Source of the DNA: Candidatus Yanofskybacteria bacterium RIFCSPLOWO2_02_FULL_41_13
GTDB lineage: Bacteria; Patescibacteriota; Minisyncoccia; 2-02-FULL-40-12; GWA2-44-9
Direction of reading: 5' to 3'
DNA length: 36,692 nt
Assembly (NCBI GenBank): GCA_001795735.1
Contig: MGKQ01000023.1
Span: 1 to 36,692 of the forward strand
Shown here: piece by piece, positions 1-8,395 of the stretch
How positions within the stretch are numbered: position 1 is the stretch's first letter
Layout of the letters: the number at the start of each line of letters is the position of its first letter
Position numbers and translations under genes: made by a program
Notes under the pieces: generated by a model
What the model saw: only the letters and a program-made list of their open reading frames with translations
Databases searched by the model: none
What the model was told of the DNA's origin: nothing

Positions 1-75
1 ATAGAGAAATGCTGATATTTCATAGACTTCTATGATACCAGAAGTGTTGCACTTACTTGTTGAACTGAAGTCCAA

Positions 76-99
76 TTAAAAAGCCCCTGAGTCGGGCTT
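76..99 (-). terminator. Rho-independent terminator of the HExxH peptidase gene
   Basis: The 6-bp stem AAGCCC (81-86) pairs with GGGCTT (94-99) around a 7-nt loop. Read on the minus strand the stem is followed by a run of five T. It lies directly after the stop codon of the minus-strand gene at 108-776. Confidence 0.8.
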
Positions 100-107
100 G
101 TAAAAAA

Positions 108-776
108 TTAATCCCTTAAAGCGTAAAGATGCTCCAAACGTTTCTTGTCTTCTTCATAGATTTCTTTAAGGCTCCGAGGACGGCCATCCTTGTCAAAATA
201 GCGTCCTGAAGACCTGTAGTTCAGTGTAAGGTAAAAAAGAAATGGATGCTCACTTAGCACTGCCAGCACGCTTAAGCGTTTTTTAACTAGCTTCTCAACC
301 GCAGAAACCACCCTCTGCCTGCCGGCGATTTCGGCAGCCCTTACATCAACCATCCAGTGGGGACGACGCTCAAAACCGACTCTTTCTACTTCTTCGACGT
401 GGGCAAGCTCATGAGCTATCACTCCTGCCAACTCATCTAGGGTAAAATCTTTTGCCAAGCCTTCTGTTATCTCAATGACCTTATTATCGTAAAAACGTGC
501 CTGATAATTTTTGTCGCCCACATTTACTTTATAGTCAGGCTCCGATTTTAGATTCGGCTCTATCCTGAACAGATTTCTGGCCTCTGCTATCTTTTTTTGA
601 AAAAATATCTCCTTATCTTTTTTACTTAGGCTTGTCTCTTCAACCTCAAACGAGCTTTTCGTGTAGTAACTTGTGACTCGGCGAACTACGACAAGAGTTA
701 CCTGATTAATAAAACCATAAACTATAAAAAATAAGAGCAGTGGCCAGCTCAATCTTTTTATTTTTTGAAGAATCAT
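108..776 (-). CDS. Membrane-anchored M48/SprT-like zinc metallopeptidase
   Basis: The 222-residue product has one hydrophobic segment near residues 10-31 and then a soluble domain with the zinc motif HELAH at 122-126. A downstream VRAAEIAGR stretch (about 145-153) probably supplies the third zinc ligand, E149. This order resembles small M48-like (HtpX/Ste24 relatives) or gluzincin domains. The family cleaves peptides near the membrane; the substrate here is unknown. The ATG start at 776 follows an AGGGG element about 10 nt upstream, and a terminator closes the gene. It is transcribed divergently from dnaE. The promoter has a perfect TTGACA -35 box with a palindrome in its spacer, so the gene may be repressed by a DNA-binding protein. 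The HExxH call is firm; the exact family is less so. Confidence 0.75.
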   Translation of the reverse strand: MILQKIKRLSWPLLLFFIVYGFINQVTLVVVRRVTSYYTKSSFEVEETSLSKKDKEIFFQKKIAEARNLFRIEPNLKSEPDYKVNVGDKNYQARFYDNKVIEITEGLAKDFTLDELAGVIAHELAHVEEVERVGFERRPHWMVDVRAAEIAGRQRVVSAVEKLVKKRLSVLAVLSEHPFLFYLTLNYRSSGRYFDKDGRPRSLKEIYEEDKKRLEHLYALRD

Positions 777-812
777 CGGTTCCGCCCCTTTTCTCCCAGA
801 ATTAACACCCTA

Positions 813-841
813 AAACTAGGAAATACTGGTATTTCTGTCAA
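813..841 (-). promoter_or_regulatory. Promoter with operator-like palindrome, minus-strand peptidase gene
   Basis: On the minus strand TTGACA (836-841) is followed by a 17-nt spacer and TAGTTT (813-818). The spacer holds a perfect 7-bp inverted repeat, GAAATAC-TG-GTATTTC (820-835, plus-strand reading). A dyad exactly between -35 and -10 is a classical repressor-site position. The promoter and repressor reading is inferred from sequence only. Confidence 0.6.
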
Positions 842-871
842 TATCTTCAACTTGTCCACACTTCTTCCTCA

Positions 872-899
872 TTGCCGAGTTCTGTGCGAGTGATAAAAT
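872..899 (+). promoter_or_regulatory. Candidate dnaE promoter
   Basis: TTGCCG (872-877), a 16-nt spacer and TAAAAT (894-899) preceded by TGA give a plausible extended -10 promoter. It would leave a dnaE leader of about 125 nt that contains the decamer repeats at 971-1010. Confidence 0.45.
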
Positions 900-970
900 G
901 AGATTATCGGTATCCGCTTAATTCCTGAACAACAAACTTCTATTTTATTTCAATATACTTCTATTTATTT

Positions 971-1010
971 CCACGTGAAATACATAGAAACTCGTAGAAA
1001 TATGTAGAAA
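971..1010. repeat. Four 10-bp units ending in GAAA upstream of dnaE
   Basis: Four consecutive decamers each end in GAAA, and the last three end in TAGAAA. They directly precede the TTG start of dnaE. The sequence just to the left (about 925-972) contains two copies of a CTTCTATTT-type motif that is partly complementary, so the region could fold back on itself. The 10-bp phase equals one helical turn. Function unknown. Confidence 0.5.
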
Positions 1011-1032
1011 TTAATTGTAGATACTAACTACT

Positions 1033-4000
1033 TTGAAATTTACTCACCTTCACACTCATAGCCACTACTCGTTACTCGACGGACTTTCTAAAATAGACGA
1101 CTTAGTCAACCGGGCAAAAGAAATGGGAATGGAATCTCTCGCTCTCACCGATCATGGCGTCTTATATGGCGCCATTGAGTTTTATAAAAAAGCCAAAAAG
1201 GCAGGCATCAAGCCAATAATCGGCTGTGAAGTATATATTTCTGAAAACTCAATGCACGATAAGCGGCCGAACATTGATGATAAGCGTTACCATCTTATCT
1301 TGCTGGCAAAAGATAACACCGGTTATAAAAATCTTATAAAAATAGTTAGCGCCGCTCACCTCGAAGGATTCTATTATAAACCAAGGATAGATAAAAATTT
1401 CTTGCGAAAACATTCAGATGGTTTAATCGCCTTATCGGCTTGTCTCGGAGGTGAATTATCAAGAGCAATATCATCTAACAGCTACTCGAAAGCAAAAAAA
1501 ATAGCTCTTGAGCATGAGGAGATATTCGGAAAGGGTAACTACTATATCGAACTTCAGGAACATCCGAATATCGAAGATCAAAATTCAGTTACGCCTCAGC
1601 TTGTAAAGCTGGCTAAAGAAACGGGAATTCCGATTGTAGCCACTCAAGACTCACATTATACTCATCCCGAAGACGCCCATGCTCATGACGTTCTTCTAGC
1701 CGTTCAGACCGGAAATAAACTTGATGACAAAGATCGGCTAACCATGAAGAACGATGATTTTTCGTTAATTTCCTCGGAAGATATGTATAAAAAATTCAGC
1801 TTGTTGGGTGAATCTGTGACATTGGAAGCGCTGGAGAATACCGGTAAAATAGCTGACGCTTGTAATCTAGAAATAGAGTTAGACAAAGTTAAACTGCCGA
1901 ACTTCCCTCTGCCCGAGAACTATTCTACACCCGAAGAATACCTTAAGAAACTTGCTTATGAAGGCATCGTATCTCGATACGGAGCTAATCCTGCCGAAGA
2001 AGTCGTTAAAAGACTGGATTATGAGTTAAATATCATTCAAAAAACCGGTTTTGCCTCTTATTTCTTAATAGTCCAAGACTTCGTCAACTGGGCCAAGAAA
2101 AATAATATAGTCGTCGGCCCCGGCCGAGGCTCGGCTGCCGGCAGTATTGTTTCTTATCTACTGAATATTACCAATATTGATCCTCTTAAATATGACCTTT
2201 TGTTCGAAAGGTTTCTAAATCCGGAACGTGTTTCTATGCCCGATATTGATCTTGACTTTGCTGATGCGAGACGGGATGAGGTATTGAAATATGTTGCTGA
2301 TAAATACGGCCACGACCATGTTGCCCAAGTAATTACTTTTGGCACAATGGCTGCCAGAGGAGGAATACGCGACGCCGGAAGAGCATTAGGCTACTCTTAC
2401 GACTTTTGCGACAAAATCGCCAAGATGATTCCCCTTAACCCTAACCAGGGCAAATCAAGCCTTAAGAAAGCAGTTGAAACGGTAACTGAATTGAAAGAGG
2501 CATATAACAGCAACCCAGATGTAAAAAAATTAATTGACGCCGCTGCCAGACTGGAAGGTGTTGCCAGACACTCCTCAACTCATGCTTGCGCAGTAGTGAT
2601 AACGCCTAAAACCTTAACTGAATATCTCCCTCTTCAATACGGCACTAATGAAGGCGATATTATAACTCAATACGAGATGCATGCCGTTGAAGATCTTGGT
2701 CTTCTAAAAATGGACCTCCTTGGTTTGGCTAATCTTACTATCATCGAAGAGACACTGAAAGAAATAAGGAGGAACCACGGAATCGATATAGAGATAGACA
2801 AGATTCCTCTTGATGACAAGAAAACTTTTTCCCTTCTTCAGAAAGCCCAGACTACCGGAGTCTTCCAGTTAGAATCTTCGGGAATGAAAAAATACTTAAA
2901 GAGCCTTAAGCCCACTGAACTGGAAGATATTATCGTTATGGTATCTTTATACCGTCCCGGCCCTTTGGATGCGGGAATGGTTGAAGAATATATTCAGCGT
3001 AAGCATGGCAAGAAGAAAGTCACCTACCTTCATCCGCTGATGGAGCCGATCCTAAATAATACTTACGGCATAATTGTTTATCAAGAGCAGTTAATGCAAG
3101 TCGCCAATACTTTGGCTAAATTCACCTTGCCTCAAGGATACACTCTTATAAAAGCAGTTGGGAAAAAAATTAAATCTCTTCTCGATGAACAAAGGGAAAG
3201 ATTAATAGACGGGATGGTAGGCAATAATATTCCGAAGGTTACGGCGGAAACTATCTGGGATTTTATAGAACCTTTCGCCCGCTATGGCTTTAATAAATCT
3301 CATGCCGCCTGCTACGCCACGATTGCTTACCAAACCGCTTATTTAAAAGCTCACTACCCGACAGAGTTTATGGCTGCATTTATGAACTCAGAGACTGGAG
3401 ATGTAGAGAGAGTTGCTTTTCTCATAGAAGAATGTAAAGAAATGGGAATTAACGTTCTTCCCCCGTCAATAAATGAAAGTTACGAAAAATTCACCGTAGT
3501 AATGGCCAGCGGCAAACCGTCAATTCGATTCGGTTTAACAGCAATAAAAAATGTTGGAGACAACGTCGTTTCAACCGTAATCAAGGAGCGTGAAAATACT
3601 GGATTTTTTAAAACCGCAGAAAATTTTGTTTCTCGAATTCACAATAAAGACCTGAACAAAAAATCTCTTGAAAGCCTCATAAAATGCGGAGCCCTTGATA
3701 CTTTTGGCGAAAGAAATGCCTTATTGCACAACCTCGAAGCTCTTTTAAGTCACGCCAGAGATAGGCAAAAGCAGTCTTCGATCGGCCAAGTAAGTTTATT
3801 CGGTAATTCAATAGAGACGGAGTTGCCGCCACTGAGACTAGCCGTAGCTGAATCAGCAAAAAGCTGGGAAAAACTAATGTGGGAAAAAGAGCTGCTGGGC
3901 CTATATGTATCCGATCATCCCCTGAACAGCTACCAAACAGAGCTAAACCTTGAAAAAGTCACCCCAATTAAAAACATATCGGTTAATACTCTTGGTTCGA

Positions 4001-4248
4001 TAAAAATAGGGGGAATTATAACTAAAATACAAAAAATAGTTACTAAAACGGGCCGGCCGATGGTATTCTCAAACGTCGAAGATTTAACTTCCAGGATAGA
4101 ATTGGTCGTTTTTCCAAACGTACTAGAAAAAAACCCGGAAGTATGGAAAGAAAATAATATCATAATCGCTCAAGGAAAAGTTAACGACCGCGACGGAGCC
4201 CTCAAACTTCTTTGTGATGACGTGAAACCTCTAATTGCTGCCATCTAG
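1033..4248 (+). CDS. dnaE: DNA polymerase III alpha subunit
   Basis: This is the replicative DNA polymerase catalytic subunit, 1071 residues against about 1160 in E. coli. It begins with a PHP domain (HTHSHYSLLDG near residue 8). The palm carries PDIDLDF with catalytic aspartates D404, D406 and D408 in the expected spacing, and the third catalytic Asp region MDLLGL at 560-565. A helix-hairpin-helix/tau-contact region follows. A C-terminal OB fold lies near residues 975-1055 (IGGIITKIQKIV...). The start is TTG at 1033 with no clear Shine-Dalgarno site; no better in-frame start keeps the PHP motif. It is a lone plus-strand gene with its own terminator. No exonuclease domain of PolC type is present. 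Confidence 0.97.
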   Translation: MKFTHLHTHSHYSLLDGLSKIDDLVNRAKEMGMESLALTDHGVLYGAIEFYKKAKKAGIKPIIGCEVYISENSMHDKRPNIDDKRYHLILLAKDNTGYKNLIKIVSAAHLEGFYYKPRIDKNFLRKHSDGLIALSACLGGELSRAISSNSYSKAKKIALEHEEIFGKGNYYIELQEHPNIEDQNSVTPQLVKLAKETGIPIVATQDSHYTHPEDAHAHDVLLAVQTGNKLDDKDRLTMKNDDFSLISSEDMYKKFSLLGESVTLEALENTGKIADACNLEIELDKVKLPNFPLPENYSTPEEYLKKLAYEGIVSRYGANPAEEVVKRLDYELNIIQKTGFASYFLIVQDFVNWAKKNNIVVGPGRGSAAGSIVSYLLNITNIDPLKYDLLFERFLNPERVSMPDIDLDFADARRDEVLKYVADKYGHDHVAQVITFGTMAARGGIRDAGRALGYSYDFCDKIAKMIPLNPNQGKSSLKKAVETVTELKEAYNSNPDVKKLIDAAARLEGVARHSSTHACAVVITPKTLTEYLPLQYGTNEGDIITQYEMHAVEDLGLLKMDLLGLANLTIIEETLKEIRRNHGIDIEIDKIPLDDKKTFSLLQKAQTTGVFQLESSGMKKYLKSLKPTELEDIIVMVSLYRPGPLDAGMVEEYIQRKHGKKKVTYLHPLMEPILNNTYGIIVYQEQLMQVANTLAKFTLPQGYTLIKAVGKKIKSLLDEQRERLIDGMVGNNIPKVTAETIWDFIEPFARYGFNKSHAACYATIAYQTAYLKAHYPTEFMAAFMNSETGDVERVAFLIEECKEMGINVLPPSINESYEKFTVVMASGKPSIRFGLTAIKNVGDNVVSTVIKERENTGFFKTAENFVSRIHNKDLNKKSLESLIKCGALDTFGERNALLHNLEALLSHARDRQKQSSIGQVSLFGNSIETELPPLRLAVAESAKSWEKLMWEKELLGLYVSDHPLNSYQTELNLEKVTPIKNISVNTLGSIKIGGIITKIQKIVTKTGRPMVFSNVEDLTSRIELVVFPNVLEKNPEVWKENNIIIAQGKVNDRDGALKLLCDDVKPLIAAI

Positions 4249-4271
4249 CTAAAACACGTTAAAGTATTCAA

Positions 4272-4300
4272 AAATCCGCTTGAAGGCGGATTTAATTTTT
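4272..4300. terminator. Bidirectional terminator between dnaE and the small minus-strand gene
   Basis: The 8-bp stem AAATCCGC (4272-4279) pairs with GCGGATTT (4286-4293). It is followed by AATTTTT on the plus strand and TTTTTGAA on the minus strand. It serves dnaE and overlaps the stop of the convergent gene. Confidence 0.85.
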
Positions 4301-4495
4301 CACTACTCTTAGCAATTCCAGAGAAAGTTTATCTATCATCCCATCAACCATTGCCCTAATTTCTGCTTGATCTTTCTCAGAAATAAAAGAAGAAATTTTT
4401 ATCTTATCGGCTTCTTGCTTAACAGCTTTCCTGACTGCCTTGGTAAATATATTAACAGCCACAATATTCTTATCGAAGTATGACACTTCTTTCAT
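4292..4495 (-). CDS. Small hypothetical protein, 67 aa
   Basis: The product is a short, Lys- and Glu-rich, probably helical protein with no cysteine and no membrane segment. I do not recognise a family. The ATG at 4495 is chosen because GGGAGGG lies 6-7 nt upstream on the minus strand; a TTG eight codons earlier reads through that ribosome site and is less likely. The good Shine-Dalgarno site and the shared terminator support a real gene. Confidence 0.6.
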   Translation of the reverse strand: MKEVSYFDKNIVAVNIFTKAVRKAVKQEADKIKISSFISEKDQAEIRAMVDGMIDKLSLELLRVVKN

Positions 4496-4590
4496 CGTAA
4501 CCCTCCCGGAACTAGGCAATTAGCCATCGCTATACTAATATACTGCGCACCCTTGCGTCAAGTCTTCCGGTTTTCTTGGTTTTTTGATAT

Positions 4591-4618
4591 TCTTAATCCG
4601 TAATGTGTAATTTGTAAT
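4591..4618. repeat. Heptamer array (four units, consensus NNNTAAT) before thrS
   Basis: TCTTAAT, CCGTAAT, GTGTAAT and TTGTAAT lie end to end. The array ends 7 nt before the thrS ATG, where a ribosome-binding site or -10 box would normally be. The units themselves resemble -10 boxes. Confidence 0.7.
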
Positions 4619-4625
4619 TCAGCTA

Positions 4626-6365
4626 ATGAAAAATTCAATCGAATCAATTCGCCACTCGCTCGCCCACCTTCTAGGTGCGGCTGTTTTAGAACTTTATCCC
4701 GGTTCAAAATTAGCCATTGGTCCGGCCATTGATGACGGCTTTTATTACGATATGGAAGTTTCCGGTAAAATCTCGGATAGCGACTTGCCAAGAATAGAGA
4801 CCGAAATGCATAAAATCCTGAAAACATGGGATAAATTTGAAGAGATTAAAGAAACGTCTGCGTCGGCAAAGAAACGTTATGTCGGCAATCCTTACAAGCT
4901 CGAACTTATACAAGAACTGGCCGATACCAAAGAAAAAATGACTTCCTATAAATCGGGGCGGTTTATCGACCTCTGTCGTGGAGGCCATGTAGCAAACGCT
5001 AAAGATATAAACCCCGACGCTTTCAAGCTGTCTCATGTCGCCGGAGCCTACTGGCGCGGTGATGAGAAAAATAACCAGCTCACTAGAATTTACGGTTACG
5101 CATTTAAAACAAAGAAAGAATTAGATCATCATATAACTGTAATTGAAGAGGCTAAGAAAAGAGATCATAAAAAGCTGGGTCCCGAGTTGGATCTGTTCAC
5201 GTTTTCAGATTTGGTTGGAAGCGGCCTGCCGTTGTGGACGCCGAAAGGTACTTTAGTCCGAAACATATTGGATGATTTCGTTTGGGAGCTTCGTAAAAAA
5301 GCCGGTTATCAGCAAGTGGACATACCTCATATCACGAAAAAAGATTTATATGAGAAGAGTGGCCACTGGGAAAAGTTTAAAGACGAACTTTTTAAAATAA
5401 CTACCCGAGAAGGTCATCTTTTTATCATAAAACCTATGAACTGTCCGCACCACACGCAAATTTATGCCCGCAAACCTCACAGCTACCGTGAGCTTCCCCA
5501 AAGATATGCCAACACGACTAAAGACTACCGGGATGAACAAACGGGCGAACTCTCAGGACTTTCACGAGTCAGGGCATTTACCCAAGACGACGCCCATGTC
5601 TTCTGTCGAATGAACCAAGTTAAAGAAGAATTTTTAAAAATCTGGGATATAGTCCATGAATTTTATAAGTCATTTGGTTTTGAACTGCAGGTCAGGCTTT
5701 CCCGCCATGATCCTAAACATATGGAAAAATATATCGGCGATGAGAAGAAATGGCAATCAGCCGAGAAAATCCTGGATGAAATAATAAAAGATAAGAAAGT
5801 TAAAGCCATGGATGGTTTGGGCGAAGCGGCATTTTATGGACCAAAGTTAGACTTTTTAGCCAAAGACTCCCTCGGACGCGAATGGCAGGTGGCAACCATT
5901 CAGCTGGATATGAACATGCCGGAACGTTTTGATTTATATTGCATTAATGAAAAGGGCGAGCAGGAACGTATAGTAATGATACACGCGGCCATAATGGGCT
6001 CGATAGAGAGATTTCTTTCTATAGCTATTGAGCACTATGCTGGAGCATTCCCCGTCTGGCTTGCCCCAGTTCAAGTAGCCATTTTGCCTATAACGGATAA
6101 ACAAAATAAAGGAGCAGAGGAAGTTTCGAGTAAATTAAAAGAGGCTGGGATTAGGGTCGAGGTAAATAAAGATAACGAGACTCTTGGCAAAAAGATAAGG
6201 GCCGCTGAAACCCAGAAGATCCCCTATCTTCTCGTCATCGGAGACAAAGAAATACAAGCCGAAGCTGTTGCCGTCCGCCAGCGTAGCAAAGGCAATATGG
6301 GTCAGATAAAACTAGAAAAATTTATCAATCAAGTTTCTAAAGAAATAGAAAACCGCCTCTCCTAG
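4626..6365 (+). CDS. thrS: Threonyl-tRNA synthetase lacking the TGS domain
   Basis: This enzyme charges tRNA-Thr. The 579-residue protein starts directly with the editing (N2) domain: HSLAH at 10-14 and CRGGH at 117-121 match the HxxxH...CxxxH editing site. The class II core follows, with motif 2 RVRAFTQDDAH and zinc ligands C273, H324 and H453. These are offset by about 61 residues from E. coli C334 and H385, so exactly the N-terminal TGS domain is missing. A C-terminal anticodon domain begins near residue 480 (WLAPVQVAILPI). The ATG at 4626 is preceded by a heptamer array rather than a ribosome site. No T-box leader fits in the upstream gap. The TAG stop overlaps the stop of the convergent gene. 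Confidence 0.96.
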   Translation: MKNSIESIRHSLAHLLGAAVLELYPGSKLAIGPAIDDGFYYDMEVSGKISDSDLPRIETEMHKILKTWDKFEEIKETSASAKKRYVGNPYKLELIQELADTKEKMTSYKSGRFIDLCRGGHVANAKDINPDAFKLSHVAGAYWRGDEKNNQLTRIYGYAFKTKKELDHHITVIEEAKKRDHKKLGPELDLFTFSDLVGSGLPLWTPKGTLVRNILDDFVWELRKKAGYQQVDIPHITKKDLYEKSGHWEKFKDELFKITTREGHLFIIKPMNCPHHTQIYARKPHSYRELPQRYANTTKDYRDEQTGELSGLSRVRAFTQDDAHVFCRMNQVKEEFLKIWDIVHEFYKSFGFELQVRLSRHDPKHMEKYIGDEKKWQSAEKILDEIIKDKKVKAMDGLGEAAFYGPKLDFLAKDSLGREWQVATIQLDMNMPERFDLYCINEKGEQERIVMIHAAIMGSIERFLSIAIEHYAGAFPVWLAPVQVAILPITDKQNKGAEEVSSKLKEAGIRVEVNKDNETLGKKIRAAETQKIPYLLVIGDKEIQAEAVAVRQRSKGNMGQIKLEKFINQVSKEIENRLS

Positions 6366-6373
6366 GAGGCGGT
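6352..6373. terminator. Hairpin overlapping both convergent stop codons
   Basis: The 8-bp stem ACCGCCTC (6352-6359) pairs with GAGGCGGT (6366-6373) around the loop TCCTAG. Read on the minus strand it is followed by TTTTCTATTTC, so it best terminates the minus-strand membrane gene. The CTAG at 6362-6365 supplies TAG stops on both strands. Confidence 0.7.
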
Positions 6374-7081
6374 CTGGTTATTATAGGCTTTCAGTTTTTT
6401 AATAATACTTTTTACGATATAACTCATGGTCAGAATAAAAGCTACAAAGAATAAAGCAAACCACCAAAATCCTATTTTCTCGTAAACTTGGGCCAAATAA
6501 TAATTCTTCAAAAAATTAGAAATAAAGAGCAGAGCCAAGGCTAACTTCCATTTAGTCGCCCGACATACCATTAAGCCTAAAATCCAAAAAAGAGGGAGCA
6601 GTCCAAAAATAAAAATAAAAACACAGCTTATAATATAACCGAATCTGCGAATAGCGATAAAGATCGGATTGTCCTGATAATTATCAATGTCGAAATTCTC
6701 TATACCGTGTTTTCTGGCAAAATCTTTAACTAACACTACCGGATAAAGATCGCCGAGATTGGGCCTTAAAAACTCCCGGAGATCAAACCCTTTAGCTGCT
6801 TTCTGACTAATATCAATCGCTTCGGCAACAGTAGATATTTTTCTTATCTTTTCTCGGTATAGCCAGCCAGAAAACCAGAACCACCAGCATAATTCAGTAC
6901 TTGCCCATATTCCGGCGGCAAGACTAAGATTATGGCCGGTCAGTTCAAATATTCCCACCAATACGAAAGGAATGGCAAACTCAGTATTAAGAGTGGCCAC
7001 AATAAAAGCAACAAGGAAAGGCCAATTAGACTTGCAGATAAACCCCTTTGCCCTGATAAACCAGGACTTATTCTGGCCCAT
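6362..7081 (-). CDS. Multi-pass membrane protein of unknown function
   Basis: The 239-residue protein is rich in Trp and Phe and has about five likely membrane segments: near 20-45, 50-75, 148-172, 175-195 and 205-228. A charged, soluble stretch lies near residues 75-145. I do not recognise a family. ATG at 7081 is preceded immediately by an in-frame GTG at 7084, which could also start translation. It is convergent with thrS and divergent from miaA. Confidence 0.7.
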   Translation of the reverse strand: MGQNKSWFIRAKGFICKSNWPFLVAFIVATLNTEFAIPFVLVGIFELTGHNLSLAAGIWASTELCWWFWFSGWLYREKIRKISTVAEAIDISQKAAKGFDLREFLRPNLGDLYPVVLVKDFARKHGIENFDIDNYQDNPIFIAIRRFGYIISCVFIFIFGLLPLFWILGLMVCRATKWKLALALLFISNFLKNYYLAQVYEKIGFWWFALFFVAFILTMSYIVKSIIKKLKAYNNQTAS

Positions 7082-7119
7082 CACCCGCTATCACCCACAT
7101 ACATGTAAAAGATCTCCTG

Positions 7120-7147
7120 TTTACTGCCCTAGATTATCGTATATAAT
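7120..7147 (+). promoter_or_regulatory. miaA promoter, predicted near-leaderless
   Basis: TTTACT (7120-7125), a 16-nt spacer and a perfect TATAAT (7142-7147) lie just upstream of the miaA ATG at 7158. Transcription starting about 7 nt after the -10 box would leave a leader of only a few nucleotides, and no Shine-Dalgarno site is present. Confidence 0.6.
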
Positions 7148-7157
7148 AGCTTAAATC

Positions 7158-8177
7158 ATGACTAAAATCAACCCTCCGGTTGTCAGACCTAAAGTTATTG
7201 TAATAGTCGGACCAACAGCTTCCGGGAAGTCAGATTTGAGCATTGAGCTGGCTAAGAAGTTGACTGGCGAGATAATATCGGCTGACAGCCGGCAAGTATA
7301 CTATGGGATGAATCTTGGCACGGGAAAAGTACCTCGAGATAGAAATCCCAAATCACAAGCACCAAATCACAAACAAATTTTAAATTCTAAATTTCAAATC
7401 CCAAACCAAGATTATTACTCCTCGGGAATTAGGCACCACTTAATTGATGTGGCTTCACCTAAAAAAGTTTTTACCGCTTCAGATTTTGAAAAACTGGCAG
7501 ATAAAGCAATAAAAGAAATTCTGGCTAAAAGTAAAGTACCCATAATAGTCGGTGGGACAGGATTTTATATTGATATTCTGCTCGGCCGGATGCAAACCGC
7601 CAATGTACCGCCCAATAAACACCTAAGAGGGAAGCTAGAGAAAATGGACACTGATAAATTATTTAAAAAACTCAAGAAGCTTGATCCTAAAAAATCAGAG
7701 ATCATTGACCGCTATAATAGACACCGCCTCATCAGAGCGTTGGAAATTGTTATCACTACCAAAAAATCTTCCATAATTGACCCTAGATACGAGATACGAA
7801 ATACGAAATACAATGTCCTCTGGTTAGGATTAAATCCCGCAAGTCTTCAAAAAAAAATCAAGAAACGGCTTAATGCACGACTAAATGACGGGCTGGTACA
7901 AGAGGTTAAAAGATTACACGAACAAGGAGTAAGCTGGAAACAACTTGATGCCTTTGGACTTGAGTACCGCTGGATCTCAAGATATATAAAAAATCAAAAA
8001 TCAAAAATCAAAATTGATGAAGAGGGGTTCAAAAAATCAGAAGAATACCAGAGACTGTTAACTGAAATCATAAAATACTCAAAACGCCAGATGACTTGGT
8101 TCAAGAAGAACAAAGAGATACACTGGCTTGCAAACCATAAAACCGCCGAACAACTGACAAAAGACTTTTTGAGTTAA
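7158..8177 (+). CDS. miaA: tRNA dimethylallyltransferase, with three repeat-encoded insertions
   Basis: MiaA adds a dimethylallyl group to A37 of tRNAs that read UNN codons. The 339-residue protein has the P-loop GPTASGKS (18-25), the substrate motif DSRQVYYGMNLGTGK near 48-62, and HHLIDVASP near 95-103. The C-terminal AFGLEYRW and RQMTWFKKN blocks are also present. Three stretches look inserted and coincide with 7-bp-period DNA repeats: NPKSQAPNHKQILNSKFQIP near 63-83, DPRYEIRNTKYN near 209-220, and KNQKSKIKID near 276-286. These lengthen the protein above the usual 300-315 residues. The ATG at 7158 follows a TATAAT box without a Shine-Dalgarno site. Its TAA stop overlaps the convergent gene's stop. 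Confidence 0.95.
   Translation: MTKINPPVVRPKVIVIVGPTASGKSDLSIELAKKLTGEIISADSRQVYYGMNLGTGKVPRDRNPKSQAPNHKQILNSKFQIPNQDYYSSGIRHHLIDVASPKKVFTASDFEKLADKAIKEILAKSKVPIIVGGTGFYIDILLGRMQTANVPPNKHLRGKLEKMDTDKLFKKLKKLDPKKSEIIDRYNRHRLIRALEIVITTKKSSIIDPRYEIRNTKYNVLWLGLNPASLQKKIKKRLNARLNDGLVQEVKRLHEQGVSWKQLDAFGLEYRWISRYIKNQKSKIKIDEEGFKKSEEYQRLLTEIIKYSKRQMTWFKKNKEIHWLANHKTAEQLTKDFLS
7343..7411. repeat. AT-rich heptamer-type repeat inside miaA
   Basis: Degenerate units of AAATCCC/AAATCAC/AAATTCT type run through about 70 bp. They encode an Asn/Lys/Gln/Pro-rich loop between two conserved MiaA blocks. The same motif family occurs in gatB and ileS. Confidence 0.65.
7785..7811. repeat. Heptamer array (AGATACG/AAATACG) inside miaA
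   Basis: AGATACG, AGATACG, AAATACG and AAATAC are contiguous at a strict 7-bp period. They encode the RYEIRNTKY stretch, which is not part of the usual MiaA sequence. Confidence 0.7.
7988..8014. repeat. Heptamer array (AAAAATC) inside miaA
   Basis: Tandem AAAAATC units at 7-bp period encode KNQKSKIKID. No stop codon occurs in the MiaA frame. Confidence 0.7.
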
Positions 8178-8389
8178 ACTTTCTCCGTATCAGACGGTCC
8201 GGTTATCTCCTGCTCATCGGGGATCACTCTCTCTGAAACATACTTTTTATCTCCTCTGCGTGCCATCTCAGCTTCCAACCGCTCTTTCTCTGTCTGGGAT
8301 TCAATGGCCGCTTTTTCCCTGAATCTTTTTTCGCCCAAACCCATCCTCGGCTGAAAGTTAGTAATTAATTTTGCAAAAAACTTTTTCAT
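8174..8389 (-). CDS. Small hypothetical charged protein, 71 aa
   Basis: The product is basic at its N terminus (MKKFFAKLITNFQPRMG) and acidic toward its C terminus. It has no recognised domain. It starts 6 nt after the gatB stop on the same strand, so it is probably co-transcribed with gatB. Its TAA stop and the miaA TAA stop overlap in the TTAA at 8174-8177. No clear ribosome site is visible. Confidence 0.6.
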   Translation of the reverse strand: MKKFFAKLITNFQPRMGLGEKRFREKAAIESQTEKERLEAEMARRGDKKYVSERVIPDEQEITGPSDTEKV

Positions 8390-8395
8390 GTTTTT

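Noticed and set aside
4520-4625. Possible T-box leader before thrS
   Set aside because: The gap is too short and lacks the T-box core sequence; it holds heptamer units instead. The short gaps upstream of glyS and pheS do not allow one either.
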